IMG/VR virus record: IMGVR_UViG_3300030450_000934
Location: 1-31,714 of that record
Origin: a virus
DNA: 31,714 nt
Direction: 5' to 3' (one strand)
A program made the translations under genes and the position numbers. Position 1 is the stretch's first letter; every line of letters starts with the position of its first letter. Under the pieces are notes generated by a model that made no database searches, had not been told where the DNA came from, and was given only the letters and a program-made list of their open reading frames with translations. Positions 12,515 through 18,748 of this stretch are shown in pieces.

Positions 12515-13226
12515 AATTATACATCAAATTTATTTTGACCTATACGGAAAAAAAGTAGAGGACATTCCTGTTTATAATAAAAGTATAAATGAAATTAAAT
12601 TTCATAATCCAGATTACGAACATAAACTATGGAATGAAAAATCTTCAGCGAAACTTATAAAGAAAAAAATACCAAAGTATTATGACTTTTATATGAATAT
12701 GAGGTATGACGTTCAACGCATTGACTTTATGCGTTTTGTTGTTTTATATTTGTATGGTGGATTTTATGTTGATTTAGATTTAATTAATATTAAAAGTCTT
12801 GACCCTTTGCGTAAGAAAAAATTTGTAGGTTATACTTTAAAAAAATTTATACCGAATCATAAAGAGATAATACAAAATGATTTTTTTGGTTGTGAAAAAA
12901 ATTTTAAATTATTTGATATACTAATGAGATTGTGCAGACCGAATTATGAAATCAAAGCGAACAATAAAATATATGATGATTGGAAAGGCAGATTTGTTTT
13001 GCAAACCACAGGTCCTAGATATGTATCAAAAATATTTAAACTGGTGTTGCCTAAATATAAACCAGAGAATGATTTAATATTTACAAAGTGGCGTAATGAT
13101 AATTGGGTTAGATTTAATAGAGATGATTTTTACTTTGAAAATTATGTAACTGGTGGATGGTTTCAAAACACTAGCAAAAAATTAAAAAACAATGATAACT
13201 TTTATTTGAATGAAGATGAAATATAG
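12504..13226 (+). CDS. GT32-type glycosyltransferase (DXD sugar-binding motif)
   Basis: This 240-residue protein has the GT32/Gly_transf_sug plan of OCH1- and capsule-type enzymes. It opens with IPKIIHQIYFDLYG, then NPDYEHKLWNE (35-45) and DVQRIDFMRFVVLYLYGG (69-86). YVDLDL follows with the metal/nucleotide-sugar DXD at D90-D92. GT32 enzymes transfer a hexose from a nucleotide sugar. It lies between a ParB-like gene and a TET-associated-type glycosyltransferase and overlaps both (11 and 17 bases). Glycosylation of a modified DNA base, or extension of a first sugar, is therefore more likely than cell-surface glycosylation. Substrate and sugar cannot be read from sequence. Confidence 0.8.
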   Translation: MIPKIIHQIYFDLYGKKVEDIPVYNKSINEIKFHNPDYEHKLWNEKSSAKLIKKKIPKYYDFYMNMRYDVQRIDFMRFVVLYLYGGFYVDLDLINIKSLDPLRKKKFVGYTLKKFIPNHKEIIQNDFFGCEKNFKLFDILMRLCRPNYEIKANNKIYDDWKGRFVLQTTGPRYVSKIFKLVLPKYKPENDLIFTKWRNDNWVRFNRDDFYFENYVTGGWFQNTSKKLKNNDNFYLNEDEI

Positions 13227-13971
13227 AATAGCAATACCCTCTTACAATAGGTCTGAAGCTATAAGAAAAAGAACATTAAATTATTTGATTGATGTTTGTA
13301 ATATTAAAACAAACATAATAGATGTATTTGTAGCAAACGATAAACAATATGAGGAATATAAATATTTAGAGGAGTTAGGTATTAATGTGATTGTCGGTGT
13401 TCGTTGGTTACATAAACAAAGAAACTACATACAACAATATTATGATGAGGGAGAATTTATTGTTCAGTTTGATGATGATGTTGATGCACTTAAAATAAAA
13501 AAAGGAAAAAAAACAGAAGTATTAAAAAGTTTAGACCAAATAATTCGTATTGGTTTCAATGAATGTTTAAAACATAAAACAAAATTATTCGGTGTCGGTG
13601 CAGTTGATAATCATTTTTTTATGGATACAAAAATATCTACTAATTTAAAACTTTGCGTTGGTGCTTGTTTTGGAATTATAATAGACCACGATAAAACTTT
13701 GTCATTGACTTTAGAGGAAAAAGAAGATTACGAAAGAACGATAAGACACTTTTTAAAATTTGGTAAGGTAGTTAGATTAAATATGATAGCAACTAAAACT
13801 ACATATTACAAAGGTGCAGGAGGTATGGTTGATGACAGGACTGAACAAGAACAAAATAAATCTGCGTTATATTTATGTGAAAAATATCCAAACTTGATAA
13901 GTATAAATCCACACAGGAAAAGTAAATATTTAGAATTACGATTAAATAGTAGAGCAAAATGGAAAAACTAA
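13210..13971 (+). CDS. TET-associated-type glycosyltransferase (TAGT-like, GT-A fold)
   Basis: The 253-residue protein starts with YRIAIPSYNRSEAIRKRTL (PSYNR at 10-14), has VFVANDKQYEEYK and VRWLHKQRNYIQQYYDEGEF (with R71 N72), and carries the GT-A metal motif VQFDDDVDAL (D88-D90, D92). A C-terminal part contains GAGGMVDDRTEQEQNKSA. This combination (PSYNR, RN before the acceptor strand, DDD) is how I recognise the glycosyltransferases found with TET/JBP dioxygenases in phages, which were proposed to add sugars to hydroxymethylated bases. The next gene is such a dioxygenase and overlaps by 13 bases. The assignment rests on motif order and context; the sugar is unknown. Confidence 0.7.
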   Translation: MKMKYRIAIPSYNRSEAIRKRTLNYLIDVCNIKTNIIDVFVANDKQYEEYKYLEELGINVIVGVRWLHKQRNYIQQYYDEGEFIVQFDDDVDALKIKKGKKTEVLKSLDQIIRIGFNECLKHKTKLFGVGAVDNHFFMDTKISTNLKLCVGACFGIIIDHDKTLSLTLEEKEDYERTIRHFLKFGKVVRLNMIATKTTYYKGAGGMVDDRTEQEQNKSALYLCEKYPNLISINPHRKSKYLELRLNSRAKWKN

Positions 13972-14759
13972 AACTAATAAAACACGAACACGATATCAAA
14001 ATAGGAAAGCGATGTGAGTTTAGACCACCCACTATCACTGAAAGTTGTTTATTAGAATATGAGGGAAAGATAATTGGCTTTTACCTGACAGACTTACCTG
14101 ATAAATTAAAACAATACATCACAATAGCAAACAAAGAGTTCTTAAGTAAGAATGTTCCAAAGTCATTACTTGAAAGGTCTGATGTATATGAGATGCAAAG
14201 AAAGTTAGGCATAAGCAGGAAAGAAGCGAAAGCTAGAAACACAGTACAAATGAGTACAATACTTGGTGCCGTATTAGCAAAGCCACATTTAAGGAGACCC
14301 TACAATTCTGTGTCAGCAGTTCACACAAACACAAAGGCAAAGACATTTATAAAAGCTATGCTACTATCTTGTTTAGAATGTGAAAAGCTGATAGAAAAAT
14401 ATATGCCCGAACAATATAAATCACAAAAGAAACAAATAGAAGAAACTACATTACCTAAATATAGGTTCGGTAATTTATTTACAAGTAGTATATCTAATTT
14501 TAATATCGCTGCTTCTTTTCATCAAGATAGAGGAAACTTAAAAAACACAGTCAATGCAATATTAACCAAAAGGAAAAGCACAGAGGGTGGTGCGTTGTGC
14601 GTTCCTGACTTTAATCATACATTTGAACAGGCAGATAATAGTTTGCTTGTATATCCAGCTTGGTTTAATATTCACGGAGTAACTAAAATAATAAAACACA
14701 ATGAGGAGGGTTACAGAAATAGTTTAATTTTCTACCCACTCGCAGGATTTGATAAATAA
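13959..14759 (+). CDS. TET/JBP-type 2-oxoglutarate- and Fe(II)-dependent DNA base dioxygenase
   Basis: This 266-residue protein carries the double-stranded beta-helix motifs of the TET/JBP group. NIAASFHQDRGNLKNTVNA supplies the iron ligands H188 and D190, followed by EGGALCVPDF (209-218). WFNIHGVTKI supplies the third ligand H239, and GYRNSLIFYPLAG supplies R253, the 2-oxoglutarate anchor 14 residues later. Members oxidise the methyl group of 5-methylcytosine or thymine in DNA. The first 165 residues, helical and basic, include NTVQMSTILGAVLAKPHLRR, which is a likely DNA-contact region. It ends two bases before the small terminase gene, so modification would come just before packaging. No DNA methyltransferase is visible. 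Which base it acts on is open. Confidence 0.8.
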   Translation: MEKLKLIKHEHDIKIGKRCEFRPPTITESCLLEYEGKIIGFYLTDLPDKLKQYITIANKEFLSKNVPKSLLERSDVYEMQRKLGISRKEAKARNTVQMSTILGAVLAKPHLRRPYNSVSAVHTNTKAKTFIKAMLLSCLECEKLIEKYMPEQYKSQKKQIEETTLPKYRFGNLFTSSISNFNIAASFHQDRGNLKNTVNAILTKRKSTEGGALCVPDFNHTFEQADNSLLVYPAWFNIHGVTKIIKHNEEGYRNSLIFYPLAGFDK

Positions 14760-14761
14760 TT

Positions 14762-15121
14762 ATGGACAAAAGTAGACACATAAAAAAGGAGAGTATTTTA
14801 AAAGCACTTGAACAAAGTTTAGGTATAGTTACTGTAGCTTGTAAGAAAGCTGATGTACCTAGAAGCACATTCTACAAATGGTTAAATGAAGATATTGAGT
14901 TTGCTAAAAAAGTTAAGGACATTGAAAACATTGCACTTGACTTTGCAGAAAGCCAACTACATAAACAAATAGGAGATGGTATTCCTAGTTCAACTATGTT
15001 CTATTTAAAAACAAAAGGAAAGAGCAGAGGATATATAGAAAGACAAGAGATAACAGGTGCTGATGGTATGCCTAATAACTTTCAAATAGAAATAATTGAC
15101 AAAACAGAAGATACAGACTAA
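14762..15121 (+). CDS. terS: Terminase small subunit (HTH type)
   Basis: The 119-residue protein has an N-terminal helix-turn-helix (KALEQSLGIVTVACKKADVP then RSTFYKWLNEDIEFAKKV, about residues 13-50). A helical oligomerisation part follows, ending in the stretch SSTMFYLKTKGKSRGYIERQ and EITGADGMP, which is typical of small terminases of Gram-negative phages. It recognises the phage DNA end or pac site and delivers it to the large subunit. It overlaps the large subunit gene by 26 bases and directly follows the TET-like gene, so the modification and packaging genes are probably transcribed together. Confidence 0.85.
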   Translation: MDKSRHIKKESILKALEQSLGIVTVACKKADVPRSTFYKWLNEDIEFAKKVKDIENIALDFAESQLHKQIGDGIPSSTMFYLKTKGKSRGYIERQEITGADGMPNNFQIEIIDKTEDTD

Positions 15122-16259
15122 TGTCGTTTACAAGCATCTTGTTGCAAGCGATAAAAAAATTGTAGTTGAGCAGGGAGGAACTCGTTCAGGAAAAACATAC
15201 AATATACTTCTTTGGTTAATATTTGAATATTGCACTAAACACCAAAAGAAAATAATAACAATATGCCGTAAGACTTTCCCTAGTTTACGAGCAACAGTAT
15301 TAAGGGATTTCTTTGATATACTAAAAAGCAATAATATATATAGCGAAACTTTTCACAATAAGTCAAACTCTGAATATCATTTGTTTGGCAACTTGGTTGA
15401 GTTCATCAGTTTAGATATGCCACAAAAAATTAGAGGTAGGAAAAGAAACCTTTTATTTGTAAACGAAGCAAACGAATTATATTTTGAAGATTGGCAACAA
15501 CTTGTATTTAGAACGCAAGAAAGAATTGTTATTGACTTTAATCCTTCAGATGAATATCATTGGATATATGACAAAGTAATAACTAGAGATGATTGCGACT
15601 TTTTTAAAACAACTTACCTTGATAATCCTTTTATTGAAGATGCTATAAAATTAGAAATAGAAAGATTAAAAGAAACAGACGAACAATATTGGCAAATTTA
15701 CGGACTAGGAGAGAGGTCTAGGAGCCGTTCTACGATATTTACTTTTAGTGAGTGTAACCTTATACCCGATGAAGCAAAATTAATTGCTTACGGAATGGAT
15801 TTTGGATACACTAACGACCCTACTACTTTGGTGTCTGTTTACACAAATGATTACAAACTTTATGTAAAGGAACATTTATACAGAACACAAATGACAACAA
15901 GAGATATACATAATTTTTTAATAAAAGAAAACCTAGAGAAAAGTCCTATCTATGCTGATAGTGCTGAACCTAGATTGATAACAGAATTAAGAACAATGGG
16001 GCATAATATATTCCCAAGTATGAAAGGTAGGGATTCAGTCAATGCAGGTATAGACTTATTAAAAAGATATAAGATACATATTCTTTCAACTTGTGATAAT
16101 GCTATAAGAGAATTTAGAAACTACAAATGGAATGAAGATAAATCAGGTAGGCTTACTAATATTCCTATTGACAAAGACAATCATATTATTGACCCTTGCC
16201 GTTACGCAACTTATAGTATATTATCAAGACCAAACTTCGGTAAATATACAATACAATAA
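15096..16259 (+). CDS. terL: Terminase large subunit (Terminase_3 / PBSX type)
   Basis: This 387-residue protein is the DNA-packaging motor. The ATPase half shows QGGTRSGKTYN (26-36, Walker A with K33 T34), CRKTFPSLRAT, and LLFVNEANEL (119-128, Walker B with E124). The nuclease half shows YGMDFGYTNDPTT with D235, IYADSAEPRLI with D288, and NHIIDPCRYATYSIL with D366, the RNase H-like metal ligands. Length is normal to slightly short. The start at 15096 lies inside the small subunit gene; the ATG at 15121 is in another frame. A terminator follows immediately. PBSX-like terminases fit either cos or headful packaging, so the mode is not settled. Confidence 0.95.
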   Translation: MTKQKIQTNVVYKHLVASDKKIVVEQGGTRSGKTYNILLWLIFEYCTKHQKKIITICRKTFPSLRATVLRDFFDILKSNNIYSETFHNKSNSEYHLFGNLVEFISLDMPQKIRGRKRNLLFVNEANELYFEDWQQLVFRTQERIVIDFNPSDEYHWIYDKVITRDDCDFFKTTYLDNPFIEDAIKLEIERLKETDEQYWQIYGLGERSRSRSTIFTFSECNLIPDEAKLIAYGMDFGYTNDPTTLVSVYTNDYKLYVKEHLYRTQMTTRDIHNFLIKENLEKSPIYADSAEPRLITELRTMGHNIFPSMKGRDSVNAGIDLLKRYKIHILSTCDNAIREFRNYKWNEDKSGRLTNIPIDKDNHIIDPCRYATYSILSRPNFGKYTIQ

Positions 16260-16289
16260 AAAGAGGGTTACTATTATTCGCCCTCTTTT
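16259..16289. terminator. Bidirectional terminator between terminase and the leftward gene
   Basis: AAAAGAGGG at 16259-16267 pairs with CCCTCTTTT at 16281-16289 around a 13-base loop. The stem is flanked by T runs on the + strand side and by A on the other, so it can end both the rightward terminase transcript and the leftward transcript of the gene at 16299-16496. Confidence 0.8.
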
Positions 16290-16298
16290 AGTTTTTGT

Positions 16299-16496
16299 TT
16301 ACACAGTAGCTTTGCAGTCCTCGTGAATTCCAACATTGGAATCTAAGGCATTGCCCTTTTCTACCTCAACTGCTAATGAATGTGAGTAATCTAATTCAAG
16401 AGTTTCTCTGATTTCTTTTTTTAGATAGACACAAACATTTCCGTTTTCATCTTCGGTAGCCGTAAACAAGTTTGTATTAAAATTAACATTTATCAT
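16299..16496 (-). CDS. Small AbrB/SpoVT-like regulator candidate, the only leftward gene
   Basis: This 65-residue protein has, at about residues 19-49, the stretch GNVCVYLKKEIRETLELDYS followed by HSLAVEVEKGN. It matches the swapped-hairpin AbrB/MazE pattern (strand, then PKEIRExLGL, then G-x-x-LxVxVExG) except for the missing proline and glycine. Such proteins bind DNA as dimers and act as repressors or antitoxins. It has its own strong divergent promoter and ends at the shared terminator. No toxin gene is adjacent on its strand. Autoregulation through the 18-bp palindrome before it is a natural hypothesis. The likeness is partial, so it could be an unrelated small protein. Confidence 0.55.
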   Translation of the reverse strand: MINVNFNTNLFTATEDENGNVCVYLKKEIRETLELDYSHSLAVEVEKGNALDSNVGIHEDCKATV

Positions 16497-16500
16497 AAGA

Positions 16501-16532
16501 CAAATATAATAAAAAAAATACTTATAAACAAA
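16501..16532 (-). promoter_or_regulatory. Leftward Bacteroidetes promoter for the AbrB-like gene
   Basis: On the - strand, TTTG (16532-16529) and TATATTTG (16508-16501) are separated by exactly 20 bases, a perfect Bacteroidetes promoter. The -7 box ends only four bases before the ATG at 16496, so the mRNA would be nearly leaderless or start within the coding region; a short leader is certain. Confidence 0.8.
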
Positions 16533-16541
16533 TTTGTTTAT
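16524..16541. promoter_or_regulatory. 18-bp perfect palindrome overlapping both -33 boxes (operator candidate)
   Basis: ATAAACAAATTTGTTTAT is a perfect inverted repeat centred between 16532 and 16533. Its central CAAATTTG contains the -33 TTTG of the leftward and of the rightward promoter back to back. A dimeric repressor bound here would block both promoters at once. The neighbouring AbrB-like protein is a candidate ligand. Confidence 0.65.
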
Positions 16542-16564
16542 TAAATATATTCTTTTTATATTTG
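16533..16564 (+). promoter_or_regulatory. Rightward Bacteroidetes promoter, mirror image of the leftward one
   Basis: TTTG at 16533-16536 and TATATTTG at 16557-16564 are separated by 20 bases, the same spacing as in the leftward promoter. Transcription would begin near 16571 and serve the genes at 16586 and 16774. Confidence 0.8.
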
Positions 16565-16585
16565 TTATAACAAAACAAATGAATT

Positions 16586-16774
16586 ATGACATATATATTA
16601 GATAAATACAAGCAAAACCTCAAAGTCATCGGTGATGATGTTTGGAGTTACAATACTAGAGTTGGTATAATTGCAGGTAGTAAATTGTTTCAATTAGGTT
16701 ATTGGTCACAGACTACACAAAAGCATATCAATTATGTTGCTAACGAATACGACTTAGATTTAATTAAACCATAA
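16586..16774 (+). CDS. Small conserved phage protein (VWSYNTxV ... LGYWSxTTxKHINY family)
   Basis: This 62-residue protein reads MTYILDKYKQNLKVIGDDVW, then SYNTRVGIIAGSKLFQLGYW, then SQTTQKHINYVANEYDLDLI. I recognise the order VWSYNT...LGYWSxTTxKHINY as a recurrent small phage/Bacteroidetes protein without known function. It is the first gene right of the divergent promoter, so it is the natural counterpart of the leftward AbrB-like gene. Its stop overlaps the next ATG. It may be a small DNA-binding or inhibitor protein, but no motif proves that. Confidence 0.65.
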   Translation: MTYILDKYKQNLKVIGDDVWSYNTRVGIIAGSKLFQLGYWSQTTQKHINYVANEYDLDLIKP

Positions 16775-17037
16775 TGGATAAAATACAGAACTTAAAAGAT
16801 TTAGAATATTATGGTAACATTTTATTGGTTACAGAGTTAGTAAGGAAGTATATTAAAATGCGACCTAATAATAAAGAGTTAAAAAAACTAGGCGATGCAT
16901 TACTTAAAGTTTCTTTGTATGTAGTTGGGTTACAAGATGACCTCGCTAAACATAAAGAAGCGATAAGCGATTATCGTTATAGAAAAAACAAAGCATTATT
17001 AGAGTTAGAAAAAATTAAAAAGAAATACACTTTGTGA
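16774..17037 (+). CDS. Small coiled-coil protein downstream of the divergent promoter
   Basis: The 87-residue product is helical with two charged segments. Residues about 5-55 end in LKVSLYVVGLQDDLAKHKEA, and residues 60-87 are strongly basic (DYRYRKNKALLELEKIKKKY). Its ATG overlaps the stop of the gene before it. It is followed by the structured region at 17083-17172. No known family is recognised. A role as partner of the preceding small protein is inferred only from coupling. Confidence 0.55.
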   Translation: MDKIQNLKDLEYYGNILLVTELVRKYIKMRPNNKELKKLGDALLKVSLYVVGLQDDLAKHKEAISDYRYRKNKALLELEKIKKKYTL

Positions 17038-17082
17038 TTCTTCATAGTTTGTTTGGTTAGTTTATGTTTCACAATGTTTGGT

Positions 17083-17172
17083 AGCCGTAAGGCTCAAGAG
17101 GGTTTGATGTAGGGTTTACTTTCGTTAGTGGTTTATTAACGATTAGTAATGTGCGTCTGCCCTCTTTTTTTT
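17083..17172 (+). ncRNA. Structured RNA element / complex terminator before the tail operon
   Basis: AGCC (17083-17086) and GGCT (17091-17094) enclose a GTAA loop of GNRA type. AAGAGGG (17096-17102) pairs over 57 bases with CCCTCTT (17160-17166), which runs into T to 17172 like a terminator. Inside it, TTACT (17116-17120) pairs with AGTAA (17145-17149) and TCGTTA (17122-17127) with TAACGA (17137-17142), forming an 11-bp interrupted stem. The lack of a reading frame and the nested stems suggest a folded 3' end of the 16586-17037 transcript or a small RNA. No clear promoter of its own is seen. Confidence 0.5.
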
Positions 17173-17201
17173 ATTCAATATTTTCTCGTTAATTTGTAGT
17201 A

Positions 17202-17227
17202 TAAAATTCATCAATTAAATCGTTATA
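17202..17227 (+). promoter_or_regulatory. Late two-part motif before the tail assembly chaperone
   Basis: TAAAATT at 17202-17208, 12 bases, then CGTTATA at 17221-17227, five bases before the ATG at 17233. The same arrangement with identical spacing lies before the genes at 24862, 25636 and 27836. It may be a promoter for the phage sigma factor. Confidence 0.55.
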
Positions 17228-17232
17228 CTATT

Positions 17233-17883
17233 ATGAAACTCAAATTGAATATTCCTACAACCCTTGACAATGTTACATTAAGAGCATACAAAAAATATCA
17301 TAAGTTGCAAAATGAGATAGAAGATGTCAAATTATTAAAAGCACAAATGATTCACATATTTTGTAATGTAAGTTTAAAAGATGTTTACAATATGCGTTAC
17401 AATGATAGTGAAGAAGTAATCTCAATTTTGAATAATTTATTTACTGACAAACCAAAGCTAGTAACAAATTTTAATCTCAATGGAATTGATTATGGTTTTC
17501 ATACTAATTTAGATGAAATGAGTTTAGGGGAGTATATTGATTTGGATACATATATCGGTGATTGGGATAATATAGAAAAAGCAATGAATGTTTTATATAG
17601 ACCGATAACTGCTAAATACAAAACAAAATATTCAATTGATAAATACAAAGTTGATACAGTAGAAAATATTTTAGATATGCCTATGTCAGCAGTAACATCA
17701 TCAATTTTTTTTTTGTTGAATTTAGGAATCGACTTATCAAAGACTATGAGGAAATATTTGGAGAGGGGACAAGAGGAGGACTTGATAGAGTATCTCAGCT
17801 TGCATCCAAATGGGGTTGGTATCAATCAGTTTATGAACTCGCTGGAGGAGATGTTACAAGATTTGAAGATATCACTCAACTAG
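17233..17883 (+). CDS. Tail assembly chaperone, short (unshifted) form
   Basis: The 216-residue protein comes two genes before the gp10-like gene and well before the tape measure gene, in the usual neighbourhood of tail assembly chaperones (gpG-like). Residues 1-160 are shared with the predicted shifted form. The unshifted C-terminal part (FLLNLGIDLSKTMRKYLERG, then HPNGVGINQFMNSLEEMLQD) looks like genuine protein, so the last 170 bases are probably read in two frames. A run of ten T at 17705-17714 provides a slippery site. The late motif lies just upstream and would start the tail operon. No enzyme motif is present, as expected for a chaperone. Confidence 0.65.
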   Translation: MKLKLNIPTTLDNVTLRAYKKYHKLQNEIEDVKLLKAQMIHIFCNVSLKDVYNMRYNDSEEVISILNNLFTDKPKLVTNFNLNGIDYGFHTNLDEMSLGEYIDLDTYIGDWDNIEKAMNVLYRPITAKYKTKYSIDKYKVDTVENILDMPMSAVTSSIFFLLNLGIDLSKTMRKYLERGQEEDLIEYLSLHPNGVGINQFMNSLEEMLQDLKISLN

Positions 17884-17972
17884 GAATGCATAAATGTTTT
17901 ACAATGTTAGCATATAAAAAAGAAAGAGCAGAAGTAGAAGCAATTGAATTAAAAAAGAATTTTAAAAAATGA
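17712..17972 (+). CDS. -1 frame extension of the tail assembly chaperone (gpGT-like)
   Basis: In the -1 frame an open stretch runs from 17655 to TGA 17970-17972, overlapping the next ATG as ATGA. It has no ATG of its own until about 17889. If ribosomes slip at T TTT TTT (17706-17712) the product continues as FVEFRNRLIKDYEEIFGEGT and further with ASKWGWYQSVYELAGGDVTR and FEDITQLGMHKCFTMLAYKK. KWGWYxSxYxLAxGDxxxFExxTxLxxHxC is a pattern I recognise from the second part of flavobacterial phage tail chaperones. The fusion would be 160 + 86 = 246 residues. An alternative is a one-base error in the T10 run. Confidence 0.65.
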   Translation, partial: FVEFRNRLIKDYEEIFGEGTRGGLDRVSQLASKWGWYQSVYELAGGDVTRFEDITQLGMHKCFTMLAYKKERAEVEAIELKKNFKK

Positions 17973-18439
17973 GTAATCAAGGCGTAAGAGGTTTTTATCA
18001 AATAACTGAAACAATTAAGGATGAGTTATTACAAGACCAAAATATCAACACAGTCACGACTGGAGATTTAAGTCAGATAAATTTAGGAAAGCAAGACATT
18101 TTTCCACTCGGTCATATATTAATCAATAGTGTCGTTGTTGGAGAACAAACAATGACTTTTAATTTGAATATTTTATGTATGGATATTGTGAATGCATCTA
18201 AAGAAGAAGTAGTTGATATATTTATGGGCAACACAAATGAACAGGATATATTAAATACGCAGTTGAGTGTTTTAAATAAACTTATTCAGGTATTGAAACG
18301 AGGGGATTTATTCACTAACCAATATCAGCTTGATGGCGATGTAACTTGCGAGCCTTTTTTTGATAGGTTTGAAAATAATTTAGCAGGTTGGAATGCGACG
18401 GTTGATGTGATTATTTATAACGATTTAAAAATTTGCTAA
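17969..18439 (+). CDS. Conserved tail-module protein (tail completion/terminator candidate)
   Basis: This 156-residue protein has the order GDLSQINLGKQDIFPLGHIL, then TMTFNLNILCMDIV, then GNTNEQDILNTQLSVLNKLI and a closing CEPFFDRFENNLAGWNATVD. I recognise this set as a conserved virion protein of flavobacterial phages. The beta-rich ending and position between the chaperone and tape measure genes suggest a tail terminator or tail completion protein that closes the tube. That role is inference. Its ATG overlaps the stop of the shifted chaperone frame, which supports that frame being translated. Confidence 0.6.
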   Translation: MSNQGVRGFYQITETIKDELLQDQNINTVTTGDLSQINLGKQDIFPLGHILINSVVVGEQTMTFNLNILCMDIVNASKEEVVDIFMGNTNEQDILNTQLSVLNKLIQVLKRGDLFTNQYQLDGDVTCEPFFDRFENNLAGWNATVDVIIYNDLKIC

Positions 18440-18445
18440 AGAAAA

Positions 18446-18748
18446 ATGGAACTAAACGAGAACACACAAGTAAAACTAGATTTGAAAACTATTGCAATAA
18501 TTGTAGCTGGAGCATTATCAGTTGCTTCAACTTATTTTACATTGCAATCTAAAATTGATGATTTGACTAATAAAATAGAAAACTTTACAGGAGATGAGTT
18601 TGTACAAAAGATGGAGTTTCAACTAAAAGACGAATTAGTTAGAAGCACAATCATACAAATAGAAAAATCTACCGAGGGTTTAAAAGAAGATATTTTAGAT
18701 AATAAGGAACGAATCAAACAAGTAGAAGATAAAGTATATAAAAGATGA
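18446..18748 (+). CDS. Membrane-anchored coiled-coil protein
   Basis: The 100-residue product has a membrane helix at about 14-32 (KTIAIIVAGALSVASTYFTL), then a long charged helix to the end (SKIDDLTNKIENFTGDEFVQ and on, ending IKQVEDKVYKR) with heptad spacing. The layout suits an i-spanin-like or holin-associated (XhlA-like) protein, or a membrane-located virion injection protein. It overlaps the secreted thioredoxin-like gene by four bases, so the two may act at the envelope together. It is not near the main lysis genes. Function remains uncertain. Confidence 0.55.
   Translation: MELNENTQVKLDLKTIAIIVAGALSVASTYFTLQSKIDDLTNKIENFTGDEFVQKMEFQLKDELVRSTIIQIEKSTEGLKEDILDNKERIKQVEDKVYKR

Noticed and set aside
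16132-16326. Rightward open frame across the terminase end and terminator
   Set aside because: It overlaps the terminase nuclease motif in another frame, contains the terminator and has unlikely composition.
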